From JBAYJT01 sp041664965 (GTDB lineage: Bacteria > Pseudomonadota > Gammaproteobacteria > UBA9339), in the NCBI GenBank assembly GCA_041664965.1, contig JBAYJT010000002.1:1-64000 (forward strand): 64,000 nt of DNA, read 5' to 3'. A program made the translations under genes and the position numbers. Shown piece after piece: positions 28,396-38,156 of the stretch; position 1 is the first letter of the stretch, and every line of letters starts with the position of its first letter. Under the pieces are notes generated by a model. That model was given only the letters and a program-made list of their open reading frames with translations. It was not told the DNA's origin and made no database searches.

Positions 28396-28829
28396 TTTTT
28401 ATTTTTCATATTTTATCTGCCGTAGCACTAGTCGCTTTGATTTTAGTGCAACACGGTAAGGGCGCTGATATTGGCGCGGCCTTTGGCAGTGGTGCTTCAC
28501 AAACTGTGTTTGGAAGCCATGGCTCCACGCCATTTTTGATCAAGGTTACGGCTTTGATTGCGGCTTTGTTTTTTACTACAAGTTTAACACTTGGCTATTT
28601 GACAGCAAAAGAAGCTAAACTAGCGCGAGCAGCAACACCTGCGTTGCCAACATCTCCGCTAACGCTTCCGCAAAGTCAACCGGAGCCAATTGCACCGCCA
28701 GTTGCTCCAACTACGATTACTAAGCAAATAACTTTGCCAGTATTGCCAGGAACAAAGCCAGCAACGCAAAAAATACAAAAAACTGCGAGAATAACAAAAC
28801 AGGTTTTGCCAAGTAAAACAAAATCTTAA
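28383..28829 (+). CDS. secG: Protein translocase subunit SecG
   Basis: Small inner-membrane subunit of the SecYEG channel. Two membrane helices (about residues 5-24 and 55-75) flank the conserved LVQHGKGADIGAAFGSGASQTVFG loop. The protein is longer than usual (148 residues) because of a Pro/Thr/Lys-rich C-terminal tail. It overlaps the end of tpiA and is followed by tRNA-Leu(GAG), as in enterobacteria. Confidence 0.95.
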   Translation: MQPIIFIFHILSAVALVALILVQHGKGADIGAAFGSGASQTVFGSHGSTPFLIKVTALIAALFFTTSLTLGYLTAKEAKLARAATPALPTSPLTLPQSQPEPIAPPVAPTTITKQITLPVLPGTKPATQKIQKTARITKQVLPSKTKS

Positions 28830-28856
28830 CTATTGACCATGGATAGACCCGAGCAG

Positions 28857-28957
28857 TTTGAGGCTTAGGCAAGGCGGCAAGGAGCGAACAACAGGATTGT
28901 ATACAGAACATACATGACTGTTGTGAGCGACGCAGCCAACAAAGCATAAGCCCAAAA
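28857..28957. repeat. ~100-base nested imperfect palindrome
   Basis: Between secG and tRNA-Leu. The outer arms are TTTGAGGCTTA / TAAGCCCAAAA, the inner arms CAACAG / CTGTTG and TGTAT / ATACA, with GC-rich partly pairing arms between. It looks like a miniature repeat element or a large hairpin. Confidence 0.6.
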
Positions 28958-28974
28958 TGAGAAGGGTATTATGT

Positions 28975-29059
28975 GCCGAAGTGGTGAAATTGGTATACAC
29001 ACTACCTTGAGGTGGTAGCGGCGAAAGCTATGCCGGTTCGAGTCCGGCCTTCGGCACCA
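28975..29059 (+). tRNA. tRNA-Leu (GAG)
   Basis: 85-nt class II tRNA with acceptor GCCGAAG, anticodon loop CTTGAGG (GAG), a long variable arm, T-loop GGTTCGAGTCC and encoded CCA. The position after secG matches leuU of E. coli. Confidence 0.96.
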
Positions 29060-29068
29060 ATAAAAATA

Positions 29069-29094
29069 AAGACGCGATTATACGCCTTCTCTAC
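29069..29094. repeat. Degenerate GTAGAGA...CTTTA palindrome at mutL stop
   Basis: Imperfect palindrome related to the GTAGAGACGCG family. On the minus strand its GTAG start supplies the TAG stop of mutL, and the A/T-rich end may aid termination. Confidence 0.5.
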
Positions 29095-30911
29095 CGCGCA
29101 AACATCTTAGCCACTTCCTGCCAAGTAATTTGCACCCAAGTAGGACGACCGTGGTTGCACTGCGCTCCGCGAGCGGTTTTTTCAAGCTGGCGCAGTAATT
29201 CATTCATTTCAGGAAGGGTCATTTTGCGATTAGCACGAATGGAATGATGACAAGCAAAAGTTTTTAAGATTTTATCGCGATAAATTTCTTTGTCGCCCAC
29301 AACCTCATAAGCGGCTAAATCCGCTAAAACCTCGCGTACAAAGGCTTCTACTTCATCTGTCTTAAGTAGAACTGGCATTTGTCGCACTAGCAAAGTATCA
29401 TCGCCTAGCATTTCCAAATCCAAACCTAGTTTTTTTAGCTCATCTTGATGTTCCGTAAAAACAGCGCTTTCTTTATGTGTAATTTTAATTGGAAGTGGAA
29501 TAAGTAAACTTTGCGTAGTTATTTTATTCTGAGAAAAAGACTCTTTGAGCTTCTCGTAAGTTATGCGTTCGTGAGCCGCGTGCATATCAATTAAAACCAG
29601 ACCAGCATTGCTTTGCGCTAAAATATAAAGCCCGTGAAGTTGTGCAACAACTTCGCCCAAAGAGTTTTTGGAATTTTCTGATAACTTCTCCAAAACCTGG
29701 CTGGGGGTGGAATGTTTTTCATCCCGCGACTCGTCTATTTCTGGACTAGCCGTAATTTCGGGAAAAGATTTCTGACTCAGCGCGGCTAGTTTTTTCCATT
29801 CTGAAACGTCAGTGGCTAAACCCACAGGCTCTTGACGCTGCATCACATCTTTTTTTCTAGGAAGATCCCACATGATTTTCTCATTTGGAATATCTTTTTC
29901 GATTTTAAAATTTGTTCTCGCCAAAGTTTGTTTTAAACTATGTGACAAAAAGTCATGAATGGTGCGCGTTTCGCGAAAACGCACTTCTTGTTTGGTTGGA
30001 TGAACATTAACGTCAACTAGTTCTGGATCTATTTCCAAATACAAAACAAACGCTGGCTGCTTGCCAGGCGCTAAAACGTCTTGATAGGCGGCACGCACAG
30101 CATGACTTAAAATTTTATCGCGCACCATACGACCATTGATGTAAAAATATTGCAAATCGGTTTGGCTACGCGCAAAAGTTGGCTTGCCGATTAGGCCCGT
30201 TAACTTTAGGCCTGGACGAATATTTTCAACTTCTAGTGTTTCTTTGCCAAAGTCCTCGCCACAAAAAAACGCCATACGTTTTAATTTTTCTTCAGGGGTT
30301 TCTGCAGTTTGCAGTTTAAAAACTAGTTTATCATTGTGCTTTAAGATAAAACCAACATCAAAACGACTTAAAGCCAGACGCGTCACGACTTCTTGGATAT
30401 GACGAAACTCTGTGCTAGGTGTACGTAAAAATTTACGCCTCACAGGAGTGATAAAGAACAAATCTCGAACTTCCACTGTTGTACCGAAAGGATGAGCAAT
30501 AGGCTCACCAGAACTTTTGGGCTCCCCACCTTCCGCCATAATGCGCCAAGCTGCACTCTCACCTGGAGTGCGCGAAGTTAAGGTTAGTCTTGCTACAGAT
30601 GCAATACTAGCTAGCGCCTCACCTCGAAAACCTAACGTTAAAACTTTTTCTAAATCTTCGAATTTAGCAATTTTACTTGTTGCGTGCCGCTTTAAAGCTA
30701 GATCTAGCTCTTCTTTGGGAATACCACAACCATCATCACGAATACGAATTAACTCAGTGCCACCTTGTAAAACATCAATTTCAATATTTTTGGCTTGAGC
30801 ATCTAAACTATTTTCTAAAAGTTCTTTCAAAACCGAAGCCGGACGCTCAATAACCTCACCCGCCGCGATTTGGCTTATTAAATAGGGATCTAGCAGTTGA
30901 ATATTAGACAC
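29091..30911 (-). CDS. mutL: DNA mismatch repair protein MutL, endonuclease type
   Basis: Couples MutS mismatch recognition to strand removal. The N-terminal GHKL ATPase has ELLENSLDAQ, IRDDGCGI, GFRGEALASIASV and RHATSKI. The C-terminal domain carries DMHAAHERITYE, which fits the DQHA-x2-E-x4-E metal-binding motif with Gln changed to Met. CNHGRPTW near the end resembles the CPHGRP motif. This suggests a nicking MutL as in bacteria that lack MutH. The start is GTG with GAGGA 6 bases upstream. It lies 3 bases after the amidase stop, in one operon with it. Confidence 0.95.
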   Translation of the reverse strand: MSNIQLLDPYLISQIAAGEVIERPASVLKELLENSLDAQAKNIEIDVLQGGTELIRIRDDGCGIPKEELDLALKRHATSKIAKFEDLEKVLTLGFRGEALASIASVARLTLTSRTPGESAAWRIMAEGGEPKSSGEPIAHPFGTTVEVRDLFFITPVRRKFLRTPSTEFRHIQEVVTRLALSRFDVGFILKHNDKLVFKLQTAETPEEKLKRMAFFCGEDFGKETLEVENIRPGLKLTGLIGKPTFARSQTDLQYFYINGRMVRDKILSHAVRAAYQDVLAPGKQPAFVLYLEIDPELVDVNVHPTKQEVRFRETRTIHDFLSHSLKQTLARTNFKIEKDIPNEKIMWDLPRKKDVMQRQEPVGLATDVSEWKKLAALSQKSFPEITASPEIDESRDEKHSTPSQVLEKLSENSKNSLGEVVAQLHGLYILAQSNAGLVLIDMHAAHERITYEKLKESFSQNKITTQSLLIPLPIKITHKESAVFTEHQDELKKLGLDLEMLGDDTLLVRQMPVLLKTDEVEAFVREVLADLAAYEVVGDKEIYRDKILKTFACHHSIRANRKMTLPEMNELLRQLEKTARGAQCNHGRPTWVQITWQEVAKMFAR

Positions 30912-30914
30912 AAA

Positions 30915-32129
30915 TTATCCTCGCGACATGGCAATTGGCGGATGCTCAGTAAAGTAACTTTTAATTCCTTTCGCCAAAGCCTCGGCGATTTTAGCTTGAT
31001 AAGCAGGTGTACGCAGCCTATCCTCTTCTCTTGGATTAGACAAAAACCCAGTTTCAACTAGCAAGGACGGTATGTCTGGCGATTTTAATACCACAAAAGC
31101 CGCTTGCTCTACATGCCTGCAATGCAGATCAGTAACATAAGCTAACTGCTGCAGAATACTTCTACCCAAAATTAAACTATTAGTGATGGTTAAAGTTTGC
31201 GCTAAATCGATCAAAATGGATTTTACTATGAGGTTTTTATCCGCAATTACATGGCCAAGCTCTGATTCATTTTCTTTGTGAGCAATCCAGCGCGCCAGTT
31301 CGCTAGTGGCCCCTCGTTGCGATAGTGCAAAAATAGAGGCTCCTGCTGCATTATTGTAATAAGCATCCGCGTGAACAGCGATAAACATGTCAGCTTTATA
31401 GTTGTGTGCTATGCGTAGGCGCTCGCGCAAAGAAAGAAAATAATCTCCAGTTCGTGTCATGACTACACGAAATCGCCCATCTTGATTAAGATAATATTGC
31501 AGATATTTAGAAATACTTAGTACAACATTTTTTTCTTGCACACCTGAAACTCCAACAGCACCGGAGTCTTTACCCCCATGTCCTGGATCAATAATGATAA
31601 CTATTGGTCGCCTCTCCTTCACACTAGAAGCAACCATTTTGGGAGTTGGATTTGGTTGCTGATCCGAGAATACAGGAGGAGAAGCAGCTGGTGTTACTCT
31701 CATCTGGCTTTTTGTTGCTGAACCTGGGGTGAACAAATCCAAAACTAAGCGCAAGCTTTGTCTACTCTGGTTTCTCTTCACCCAAGAGCATTTAAAATTC
31801 ACAGTTTTCTTTAAATCCAGTACCAAACGCGTATTTTTATTTCCAGAAGAACTTGCCCTTATTGATTTGACAAAAGTATTGAGTAAAGAAGGGTTATTAA
31901 AACTCGTTGCAATGCGCGTGTTGTTTAAATCTATGACAACACGATCTGGATTTGGCAAATAGAAAGCGTGATATTTGACCATTCCAGTAAAGTCAAAAAC
32001 CAGACGTACAGAATTTTCATCACCAGAAACTCTTAGCCCCGTAATCGATGTCGATGAAGCGGCAAAAGCTAGGAAACAAGTAAAAAAAATCAGTACTGGA
32101 AATAAAAGAATTTTTATAAGTTTAAACAT
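30915..32129 (-). CDS. N-acetylmuramoyl-L-alanine amidase, AmiB/AmiC type
   Basis: Periplasmic zinc amidase that cleaves stem peptides from peptidoglycan at division. A signal peptide (~20 residues, ending AFA-A) leads an AMIN domain (~25-130), then a linker and an Amidase_3 domain from about residue 175. The zinc ligands are in DPGHGG, the following Glu of VQEKN, and the His of AVHADA; the catalytic Glu is in LLVETGFLSN. The C-terminus ends without LysM repeats. The 5' end overlaps aroK by 16 bases. Gene order aroK-amidase-mutL suits the gammaproteobacterial amiB-mutL pairing. Confidence 0.93.
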   Translation of the reverse strand: MFKLIKILLFPVLIFFTCFLAFAASSTSITGLRVSGDENSVRLVFDFTGMVKYHAFYLPNPDRVVIDLNNTRIATSFNNPSLLNTFVKSIRASSSGNKNTRLVLDLKKTVNFKCSWVKRNQSRQSLRLVLDLFTPGSATKSQMRVTPAASPPVFSDQQPNPTPKMVASSVKERRPIVIIIDPGHGGKDSGAVGVSGVQEKNVVLSISKYLQYYLNQDGRFRVVMTRTGDYFLSLRERLRIAHNYKADMFIAVHADAYYNNAAGASIFALSQRGATSELARWIAHKENESELGHVIADKNLIVKSILIDLAQTLTITNSLILGRSILQQLAYVTDLHCRHVEQAAFVVLKSPDIPSLLVETGFLSNPREEDRLRTPAYQAKIAEALAKGIKSYFTEHPPIAMSRG

Positions 32130-32638
32130 TGCAATTTTTGCAGAAGTTCATTAACTACCTTAGGCAAAGATTTGCCATCCGTGTCGTACACTATATCAGC
32201 TAACTCTTCATAAAAAGGTTCACGTTGTTTACGAAGATTTTTTAGCATCTCTCGCCTAGCTTCTTCCTCGGCTGTAATCGGACGTTTTTTGCTGTATTTA
32301 ATGCGCTCTATCTGATCGTCCAGGGAAGTTTTTAAATAAATGATTATGCCGTTTTGCCCCAAAGAGATACGGTTAGCTTCCACATCAACCGTGCCACCTC
32401 CAGTAGCCAACAAAATACCTTGCAACTGAGTAAATTCAGCAATAACTTTCATTTCGCGTTGCTGAAATCCCTCTTCGCCCTCAATGTCGTAAATCCATGG
32501 GATCGTAGCACCAGTGCGCTTTTCTATGATTTGGTCGGAATCATAAAATTGCAAACCGAGCTTTTGCGACAATTTTTGTCCAATACTGGTTTTGCCAGCT
32601 CCCATTGGACCAACTAAATATACGTTTTGTTTTTTCAT
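32114..32638 (-). CDS. aroK: Shikimate kinase
   Basis: Phosphorylates shikimate in aromatic amino-acid synthesis. The 174-residue form starts MKKQNVYLVGPMGAGKTSIGQKL with a canonical P-loop; GLQFYDSDQIIEKRTG, ATGGGTV and KRPITAEEE are the shikimate-binding and lid regions. I start at 32638; 20 further in-frame residues upstream look non-coding. aroB, often next to aroK, is absent; the downstream gene is the amidase. Confidence 0.93.
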   Translation of the reverse strand: MKKQNVYLVGPMGAGKTSIGQKLSQKLGLQFYDSDQIIEKRTGATIPWIYDIEGEEGFQQREMKVIAEFTQLQGILLATGGGTVDVEANRISLGQNGIIIYLKTSLDDQIERIKYSKKRPITAEEEARREMLKNLRKQREPFYEELADIVYDTDGKSLPKVVNELLQKLQCLNL

Positions 32639-32806
32639 GTCTTTGGAAATAAAATTTTCGTTGCCTAAAAAAATAAAAGCATTTCCAAATTGCCCCAACC
32701 CCCACTACATGTATTTTATTACCCTATTTTTTTGCAACATCTTATAATTCTGTTTAATATACCACTTCCTTATTAAAATGATAGTGCTTTAAAAGAATAC
32801 GGTCCC

Positions 32807-32868
32807 TAAAAACATGTCTACAGGATTTCTTTATAAATCAAAGAGTTACATTTTAAAGTTGGGGTCTG
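32807..32868 (+). repeat. MST dispersed element, copy 7, forming a gene start
   Basis: Full-length plus-strand copy. Its ATG is the apparent start codon of the ArnT-like gene and about 18 codons lie within the element. Confidence 0.85.
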
Positions 32869-34538
32869 AATATTTTTACCCACCTTCGAGAAGCACACTT
32901 GCCTGGCAATTCATCTCTCTTAGCCTGTTATGTTTAGCAACATTTTTCTACGGTATGACAAGTTATCCAATCGTGGATATGAACGAAGGACTATATGCCG
33001 AAATCGCTCGTGAAATGCTAGTAACGCGAGATTACATAATTCCACACTTAAATTACATTCCCTATCTAGAAAAACCGCCTCTTTTTTATTGGTTAGTAGC
33101 TTTAAGTTATAAATTTTTCGGCGTTTCAACTTTCGCCGCCCGCCTTATTCCATCGCTAAGCGCTACTGTTCTTTCTTTCTGGTTTTGGCATTTTGGCCAC
33201 AAATTAGGCAAAAATCGCCTTGGGTGGCTTACAGGAATGATCCTAGCTTCGGGTTTTGGCTATGTCTTAATAAGCCGTATTGTGCTATTCGATATGTTGC
33301 TTACCACTACACTAAGCATAGCGCTTTGCTGTTTTTATCTTTGGTATAAAAAAGAACAAAAATACTATTTATACCAAGCCTCAACTGCCCTCGCCCTCGC
33401 TTTTTTAACTAAAGGATTGCTTCCCATTGCTGTCTCTGTTTTTGTGTCGGTCTTATTTTTAATCATAATGCGTACACCAAAACAAAAAATTCTAAAATTC
33501 TTTAACCTTGGCGCCATTCTGTTGTTTTTCGCCTTAACCTTACCTTGGTGCCTCTTGGCTGCCCACAAAATGCCACATTTCGGTTGGGATTATTTTATAA
33601 ACGAACAATTCCTGCGCCTCTTAAATCAACGCCTGCCGCATGATTATCACACCGGTCCTTTTTACTTTTATCTACCTTACATTGTCGCCTATCTTTTTCC
33701 TTGGGGCCTGCTTATACCGACGCTGTTCAAACGCTGGCATGGAAAGATTTCGGATCAAGATTCTCTCAAGGTTTTATGTTGGATTTGGTTTACTGTTGCT
33801 TTAATTACGCTTTCTTTATCGTGCGCCAAAGGGGCTTATTACATGGTAATTGGAACCCCGCCGCTGGCCATGCTCATTGCACATCGCGTAGACAAAAATT
33901 TAGAAGATTCCCACCATAAGCCGCTACTGACCTTATTCATAATATCTAGCATAATTCTCGCAATAATCACAGCCTATATCTTACATCATCATGTTCTGCC
34001 AGATGCTATGCATAAAAGATTCGTTTTGATAATGGCTGCTACCTTCCTTTTTTCCCTTCTGGGAATGTTTTTGATTTGGCGTTATCGTAAACCTATGCTT
34101 AGTTTTATACTCTGCTGCTGCCTCACACTACCTCTAATATTCTTTGGCATTCAGTTAGAAAAAAAAATGCAAACTGAATATAATCAGTCCGCTTTATCTA
34201 ACTACATAAAAATCCACAACACAGAGCGTCCAGTCTATCTTTTCCAAGATTACGAAGAAATTTCTACTTTGCTTCTTTATCTGCAAAAACGCTTGCCCAT
34301 AGTTGATTCTAAAAGTCGCGATTTATATCTAGGCCCTACCAGCCAAGAAGGAATCTCTTGGTTTATAGACAATAATGAATTTATGCAGCGCATAGAAAAA
34401 GAAAAAGTTTATGTAGCGGTATTGCTAATAAAAATAGATCTCTTTAAAAAATTAATTCAAGATAAATATCAATTCTGCCCAGTTGCCAAAAGCAGTAATG
34501 CTATGATTTTTACGAATGATTTAACTGAATGCCAATAA
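32814..34538 (+). CDS. ArnT-like lipid-dependent glycosyltransferase
   Basis: A 574-residue multi-span inner-membrane protein of the GT-83 (ArnT/PMT-2) family that moves a sugar from a polyprenyl carrier. The first periplasmic loop has YPIVDMNEGLYAEIAREM with the catalytic Asp region. HLNYIPYLEKPPLFYW and FAARLIPSL follow, then about ten more membrane helices and a C-terminal soluble domain. The substrate could be aminoarabinose on lipid A, but no arn genes are nearby. The start lies in an MST element: no other ATG exists before the first membrane helix, and the only alternative is a TTG at codon 16, also inside the element. Confidence 0.85.
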   Translation: MSTGFLYKSKSYILKLGSEYFYPPSRSTLAWQFISLSLLCLATFFYGMTSYPIVDMNEGLYAEIAREMLVTRDYIIPHLNYIPYLEKPPLFYWLVALSYKFFGVSTFAARLIPSLSATVLSFWFWHFGHKLGKNRLGWLTGMILASGFGYVLISRIVLFDMLLTTTLSIALCCFYLWYKKEQKYYLYQASTALALAFLTKGLLPIAVSVFVSVLFLIIMRTPKQKILKFFNLGAILLFFALTLPWCLLAAHKMPHFGWDYFINEQFLRLLNQRLPHDYHTGPFYFYLPYIVAYLFPWGLLIPTLFKRWHGKISDQDSLKVLCWIWFTVALITLSLSCAKGAYYMVIGTPPLAMLIAHRVDKNLEDSHHKPLLTLFIISSIILAIITAYILHHHVLPDAMHKRFVLIMAATFLFSLLGMFLIWRYRKPMLSFILCCCLTLPLIFFGIQLEKKMQTEYNQSALSNYIKIHNTERPVYLFQDYEEISTLLLYLQKRLPIVDSKSRDLYLGPTSQEGISWFIDNNEFMQRIEKEKVYVAVLLIKIDLFKKLIQDKYQFCPVAKSSNAMIFTNDLTECQ

Positions 34539-34546
34539 ACGCAAGA

Positions 34547-35576
<1,030 letters not shown>

Positions 35577-35879
35577 TTAGGAGCGTTTACGTGTATCGCC
35601 GCCTTTGCTCTTATGTTTACTGAGCTGGCGAACCAATTTATCGACTAGCATATCAATGGTTTTGTACATATCTTCTGACTCGGCACTAGCATAGATTTCT
35701 GTGCCTGGTAAATGAATCTTTCCTTCAGCAATTTGACGCTGACTATCCACTGTAAAAACAACATGAACGCTAGTTATTTGCTGAGCATAGCGCTCGAGCT
35801 TTTTAAATTTAGTATGAGTAAATTCACGCAGTGTTGGCGTGACAACGATATGATGGCCAGTGAATTGAATTTGTTGCAT
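35577..35879 (-). CDS. hpf: Ribosome hibernation promoting factor
   Basis: A 100-residue short HPF/RaiA-family protein that binds the 30S decoding region and promotes inactive ribosome dimers in stationary phase. It begins MQQIQFTGHHIVVTPTLREF with the family fold pattern; ESEDMYKTIDMLVDKLVRQL is the conserved helix. AAGGAG 6 bases before ATG 35879 sets the start. It follows lptB directly, without the rpoN gene that usually sits between them in gammaproteobacteria. Confidence 0.93.
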   Translation of the reverse strand: MQQIQFTGHHIVVTPTLREFTHTKFKKLERYAQQITSVHVVFTVDSQRQIAEGKIHLPGTEIYASAESEDMYKTIDMLVDKLVRQLSKHKSKGGDTRKRS

Positions 35880-35898
35880 ACAGGACTCCTTCTTAAAG

Positions 35899-36624
35899 TT
35901 AAAGTAAAAATTCATCGCCTAAGTAAACTTCGCGCGCTTGTTTATTCGCCATAATCTCTTGCGGTGTACCATGTGCGATAATATTCCCATCATTGACGAT
36001 ATAAGCACGATGACAGATCGTCAAAGTCTCGCGCACATTGTGGTCAGTAATCAAAATACCAATTCCCTTTTCATGTAACTGCGTAATAATTTTTTTAATA
36101 TCTATAACCGAAAGAGGATCTATCCCAGCAAATGGCTCGTCTAATAATATAAATTTCGGCTCCACAGCTAAAGCCCTAGCAATTTCAACTCGACGTCTTT
36201 CTCCACCTGATAAACTAATTCCTATATTGCTCCGCAAATGTTCGATATGAAATTCTTTGAGCAATTTTTCTAATCGACGCGCTCTAGCTTCCTTACTCAA
36301 ATTTGGTATAAGTTCCAAAATTCCCATAATATTATCAGCAACGCTAAGCTTACGAAATACTGATGCTTCTTGAGGAAGATAACCAACTCCCAACCGGGCT
36401 CGCTCATGCATAGCTAAATTAGTAATGTTTTGCTTATCTAAAAAAATCTCTCCATTTGAAGGAGGAACAAGCCCCACAATCATATAAAAGCTAGTAGTTT
36501 TTCCAGCACCGTTTGGACCAAGCAAGCCAACGATTTCTGTGCTTTTAATTTGCAGAGAAATATCTTGCACTACTTTGCGCTTTTTGTAGATTTTTTCTAA
36601 ATGTTCTGCTTTTAAAATATGCAT
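35899..36624 (-). CDS. lptB: LPS export ABC transporter ATP-binding protein LptB
   Basis: Cytosolic ATPase that powers LptFG extraction of lipopolysaccharide from the inner membrane. The 241-residue protein has Walker [10 protein letters not shown], the LptB-typical [18 protein letters not shown]-loop region, ABC signature [15 protein letters not shown], Walker [14 protein letters not shown] and switch His in [10 protein letters not shown]. It follows lptA with a 3-base gap in the kdsD-(small gene)-lptC-lptA-lptB-hpf cluster. Confidence 0.96.
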   Translation of the reverse strand: MHILKAEHLEKIYKKRKVVQDISLQIKSTEIVGLLGPNGAGKTTSFYMIVGLVPPSNGEIFLDKQNITNLAMHERARLGVGYLPQEASVFRKLSVADNIMGILELIPNLSKEARARRLEKLLKEFHIEHLRSNIGISLSGGERRRVEIARALAVEPKFILLDEPFAGIDPLSVIDIKKIITQLHEKGIGILITDHNVRETLTICHRAYIVNDGNIIAHGTPQEIMANKQAREVYLGDEFLL

Positions 36625-36627
36625 AAG

Positions 36628-37128
36628 TTAAGCCTTGGGCTGTAAAACAATAGTTGTAAGGCTATTGGCTGATGGTTCGGAAAAAATAATCTGCCTTGCC
36701 AAATCATACTTTATGTGTTCACTATTAAATTTATTTTGATTTTGGTCAATTTCAGCAAGACCCGTCAGAAATATTAGATTTTTCATAGGGTCAAATTCAA
36801 TTTTTTTAGCTTGGGCATCAACCGGGGTCTTATTTTCTTCCGAAATAGTGTGATATTTAGCTGGCTCCCCAAATGCTACCATGTTTTTTATTCCGTCATT
36901 ACCTCTGTAAATAAACAGCGTTGGGGCCTCTAAATGGCTACTACCCTGGTCGAATTTAACATTACCAGAATAGATACATACCAAATCTTTTTGCCGACAT
37001 TCAGCTTTATCAGAATTTAAGTATGCAATTTGGGCACGATCACTATCCAGCGCCAAAGACGTATTAGTTACTAATAAAAACAAAGGGAAACAAAGAAAAA
37101 ACCATCTGGCCACTTTTTGTTTGGTCAT
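36628..37128 (-). CDS. lptA: LPS transport periplasmic protein LptA
   Basis: Periplasmic bridge protein carrying LPS between LptC and LptD. A signal peptide (VARWFFLCFPLFLLVTNTSLALDS) leads an OstA-like beta-jellyroll with CIYSGNVKFDQGSSHLEAPTL and IEFDPMKNLIFLTGLAEIDQ. The ATG at 37128 is preferred; a TTG two codons earlier is an alternative. The start region overlaps the lptC stop, so the two are translationally coupled. Confidence 0.9.
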   Translation of the reverse strand: MTKQKVARWFFLCFPLFLLVTNTSLALDSDRAQIAYLNSDKAECRQKDLVCIYSGNVKFDQGSSHLEAPTLFIYRGNDGIKNMVAFGEPAKYHTISEENKTPVDAQAKKIEFDPMKNLIFLTGLAEIDQNQNKFNSEHIKYDLARQIIFSEPSANSLTTIVLQPKA

Positions 37129-37130
37129 GA

Positions 37131-37718
37131 TCAATCGCCAACCTTTTTTTCCGGAGCATATTGCCCTTTTACTTTGGATAGAAGGTACAAAACACCGCTC
37201 TTCATATCTAACTTAGCTCCCACAGAGTCTACCACATTACTAGGCTGAGTGATAGTAATAGGCTCTGTGGTTTCCGCAAATTTGGTATCGGGATAAACAG
37301 TAAGAAATGTCGTCTTAATGTCTAATTCGGAAGCGCCTAAATTAGCGTCCGCAAACTCTGAAATGTTAACATTATCCTTAAGTTCAATAATGCTTTGTCC
37401 TTGTTTACTTATTCCATTTAACGCTCGAATATGCCAAATTTTCTTAGAATCATCTATAATTTTTAGCTCTGGAGCTTGCAAAACATAACGATCATCTTGC
37501 TGATAATGCGTAACATTTGGCGTAAAAAGCTGATGAACAATTTCTCCTGTTTCATCCATTTGCCTAAAAGTTACGCCTTGCATAAACATGTCAGGCTCTG
37601 TTGGCTGATCTTCGCCACTGTATATTTGACTGCGAATAATGTTAAAAGCCACAAACCAGCCAGTGCTTAAAGCAAAAAAGGCTAAGACGCAAAGTAAAGA
37701 AGAAAACTTGGTATTCAA
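37131..37718 (-). CDS. lptC: LPS export protein LptC
   Basis: A 195-residue bitopic inner-membrane protein that receives LPS from LptBFG and passes it to LptA. One N-terminal membrane helix (LLCVLAFFALSTGWFVAF) is followed by the LptC periplasmic fold: MFMQGVTFRQMDETGEIVHQL, HYQQDDRYVLQAPEL and LYPDTK-like strands near the end. The start appears to be TTG, with an AGG-containing site 7 bases upstream. The normal upstream partner kdsC is missing. Confidence 0.88.
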   Translation of the reverse strand: MNTKFSSLLCVLAFFALSTGWFVAFNIIRSQIYSGEDQPTEPDMFMQGVTFRQMDETGEIVHQLFTPNVTHYQQDDRYVLQAPELKIIDDSKKIWHIRALNGISKQGQSIIELKDNVNISEFADANLGASELDIKTTFLTVYPDTKFAETTEPITITQPSNVVDSVGAKLDMKSGVLYLLSKVKGQYAPEKKVGD

Positions 37719-37740
37719 TTTTTTTACCTGAATTAGTATA

Positions 37741-38142
37741 TCAAGACGCGGTTGATCCTAGAATAGCCGGCTTTCTCCCTTTTTTTTGGTCTGCTCGCAG
37801 CAAACCCATACACATATAATTAACGCTAACGCTTTTGTCGACAACATTTACCACGCAAGTTGGTGAACAATTCTGCATCTTAACGCTAATGGGAATCCAC
37901 CAAGTTCCAGTGGTTTCATTGCACCAATGGCTATTTTTTAGTTTGCCAACTTTGGTACAAATTTGGCTATTTTTCGCTAAAGAAATAGCTTCAGTCAGAC
38001 TCAGCTTAGATGTTGTATCTTTTTTTGTGCAATATTCTTCGGCTCTGGCTATCTGATTAATAAAAATCAAACAAACACTCAAAAGAACCAAACTCAACTT
38101 AAATTTACAACTCTTTGATTTTGAAGAAATTCTTGTAGACAT
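37741..38142 (-). CDS. Small secreted protein with an MST-derived signal-peptide start
   Basis: 133 residues of unknown family. Residues 1-16 are translated from an MST element and supply the basic n-region (Arg and several Lys). A hydrophobic core LSLVLLSVCLIFINQ and a likely cleavage site ARA-EE near residue 34 follow. The mature part has six Cys (CTKK, ICTK, WCNE, NCSPTC, YMCM), suggesting disulphides in the periplasm, and a WWIPISVKM stretch. It occupies the place of kdsC between kdsD and lptC. Function is unknown. Confidence 0.7.
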   Translation of the reverse strand: MSTRISSKSKSCKFKLSLVLLSVCLIFINQIARAEEYCTKKDTTSKLSLTEAISLAKNSQICTKVGKLKNSHWCNETTGTWWIPISVKMQNCSPTCVVNVVDKSVSVNYMCMGLLRADQKKGRKPAILGSTAS

Positions 38143-38147
38143 GTTTT
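38095..38147 (-). repeat. MST dispersed element, copy 8, forming a gene start
   Basis: Minus-strand copy whose ATG opens the small secreted-protein gene and encodes its basic n-region. Confidence 0.85.
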
Positions 38148-38156
38148 CCTCTCACT

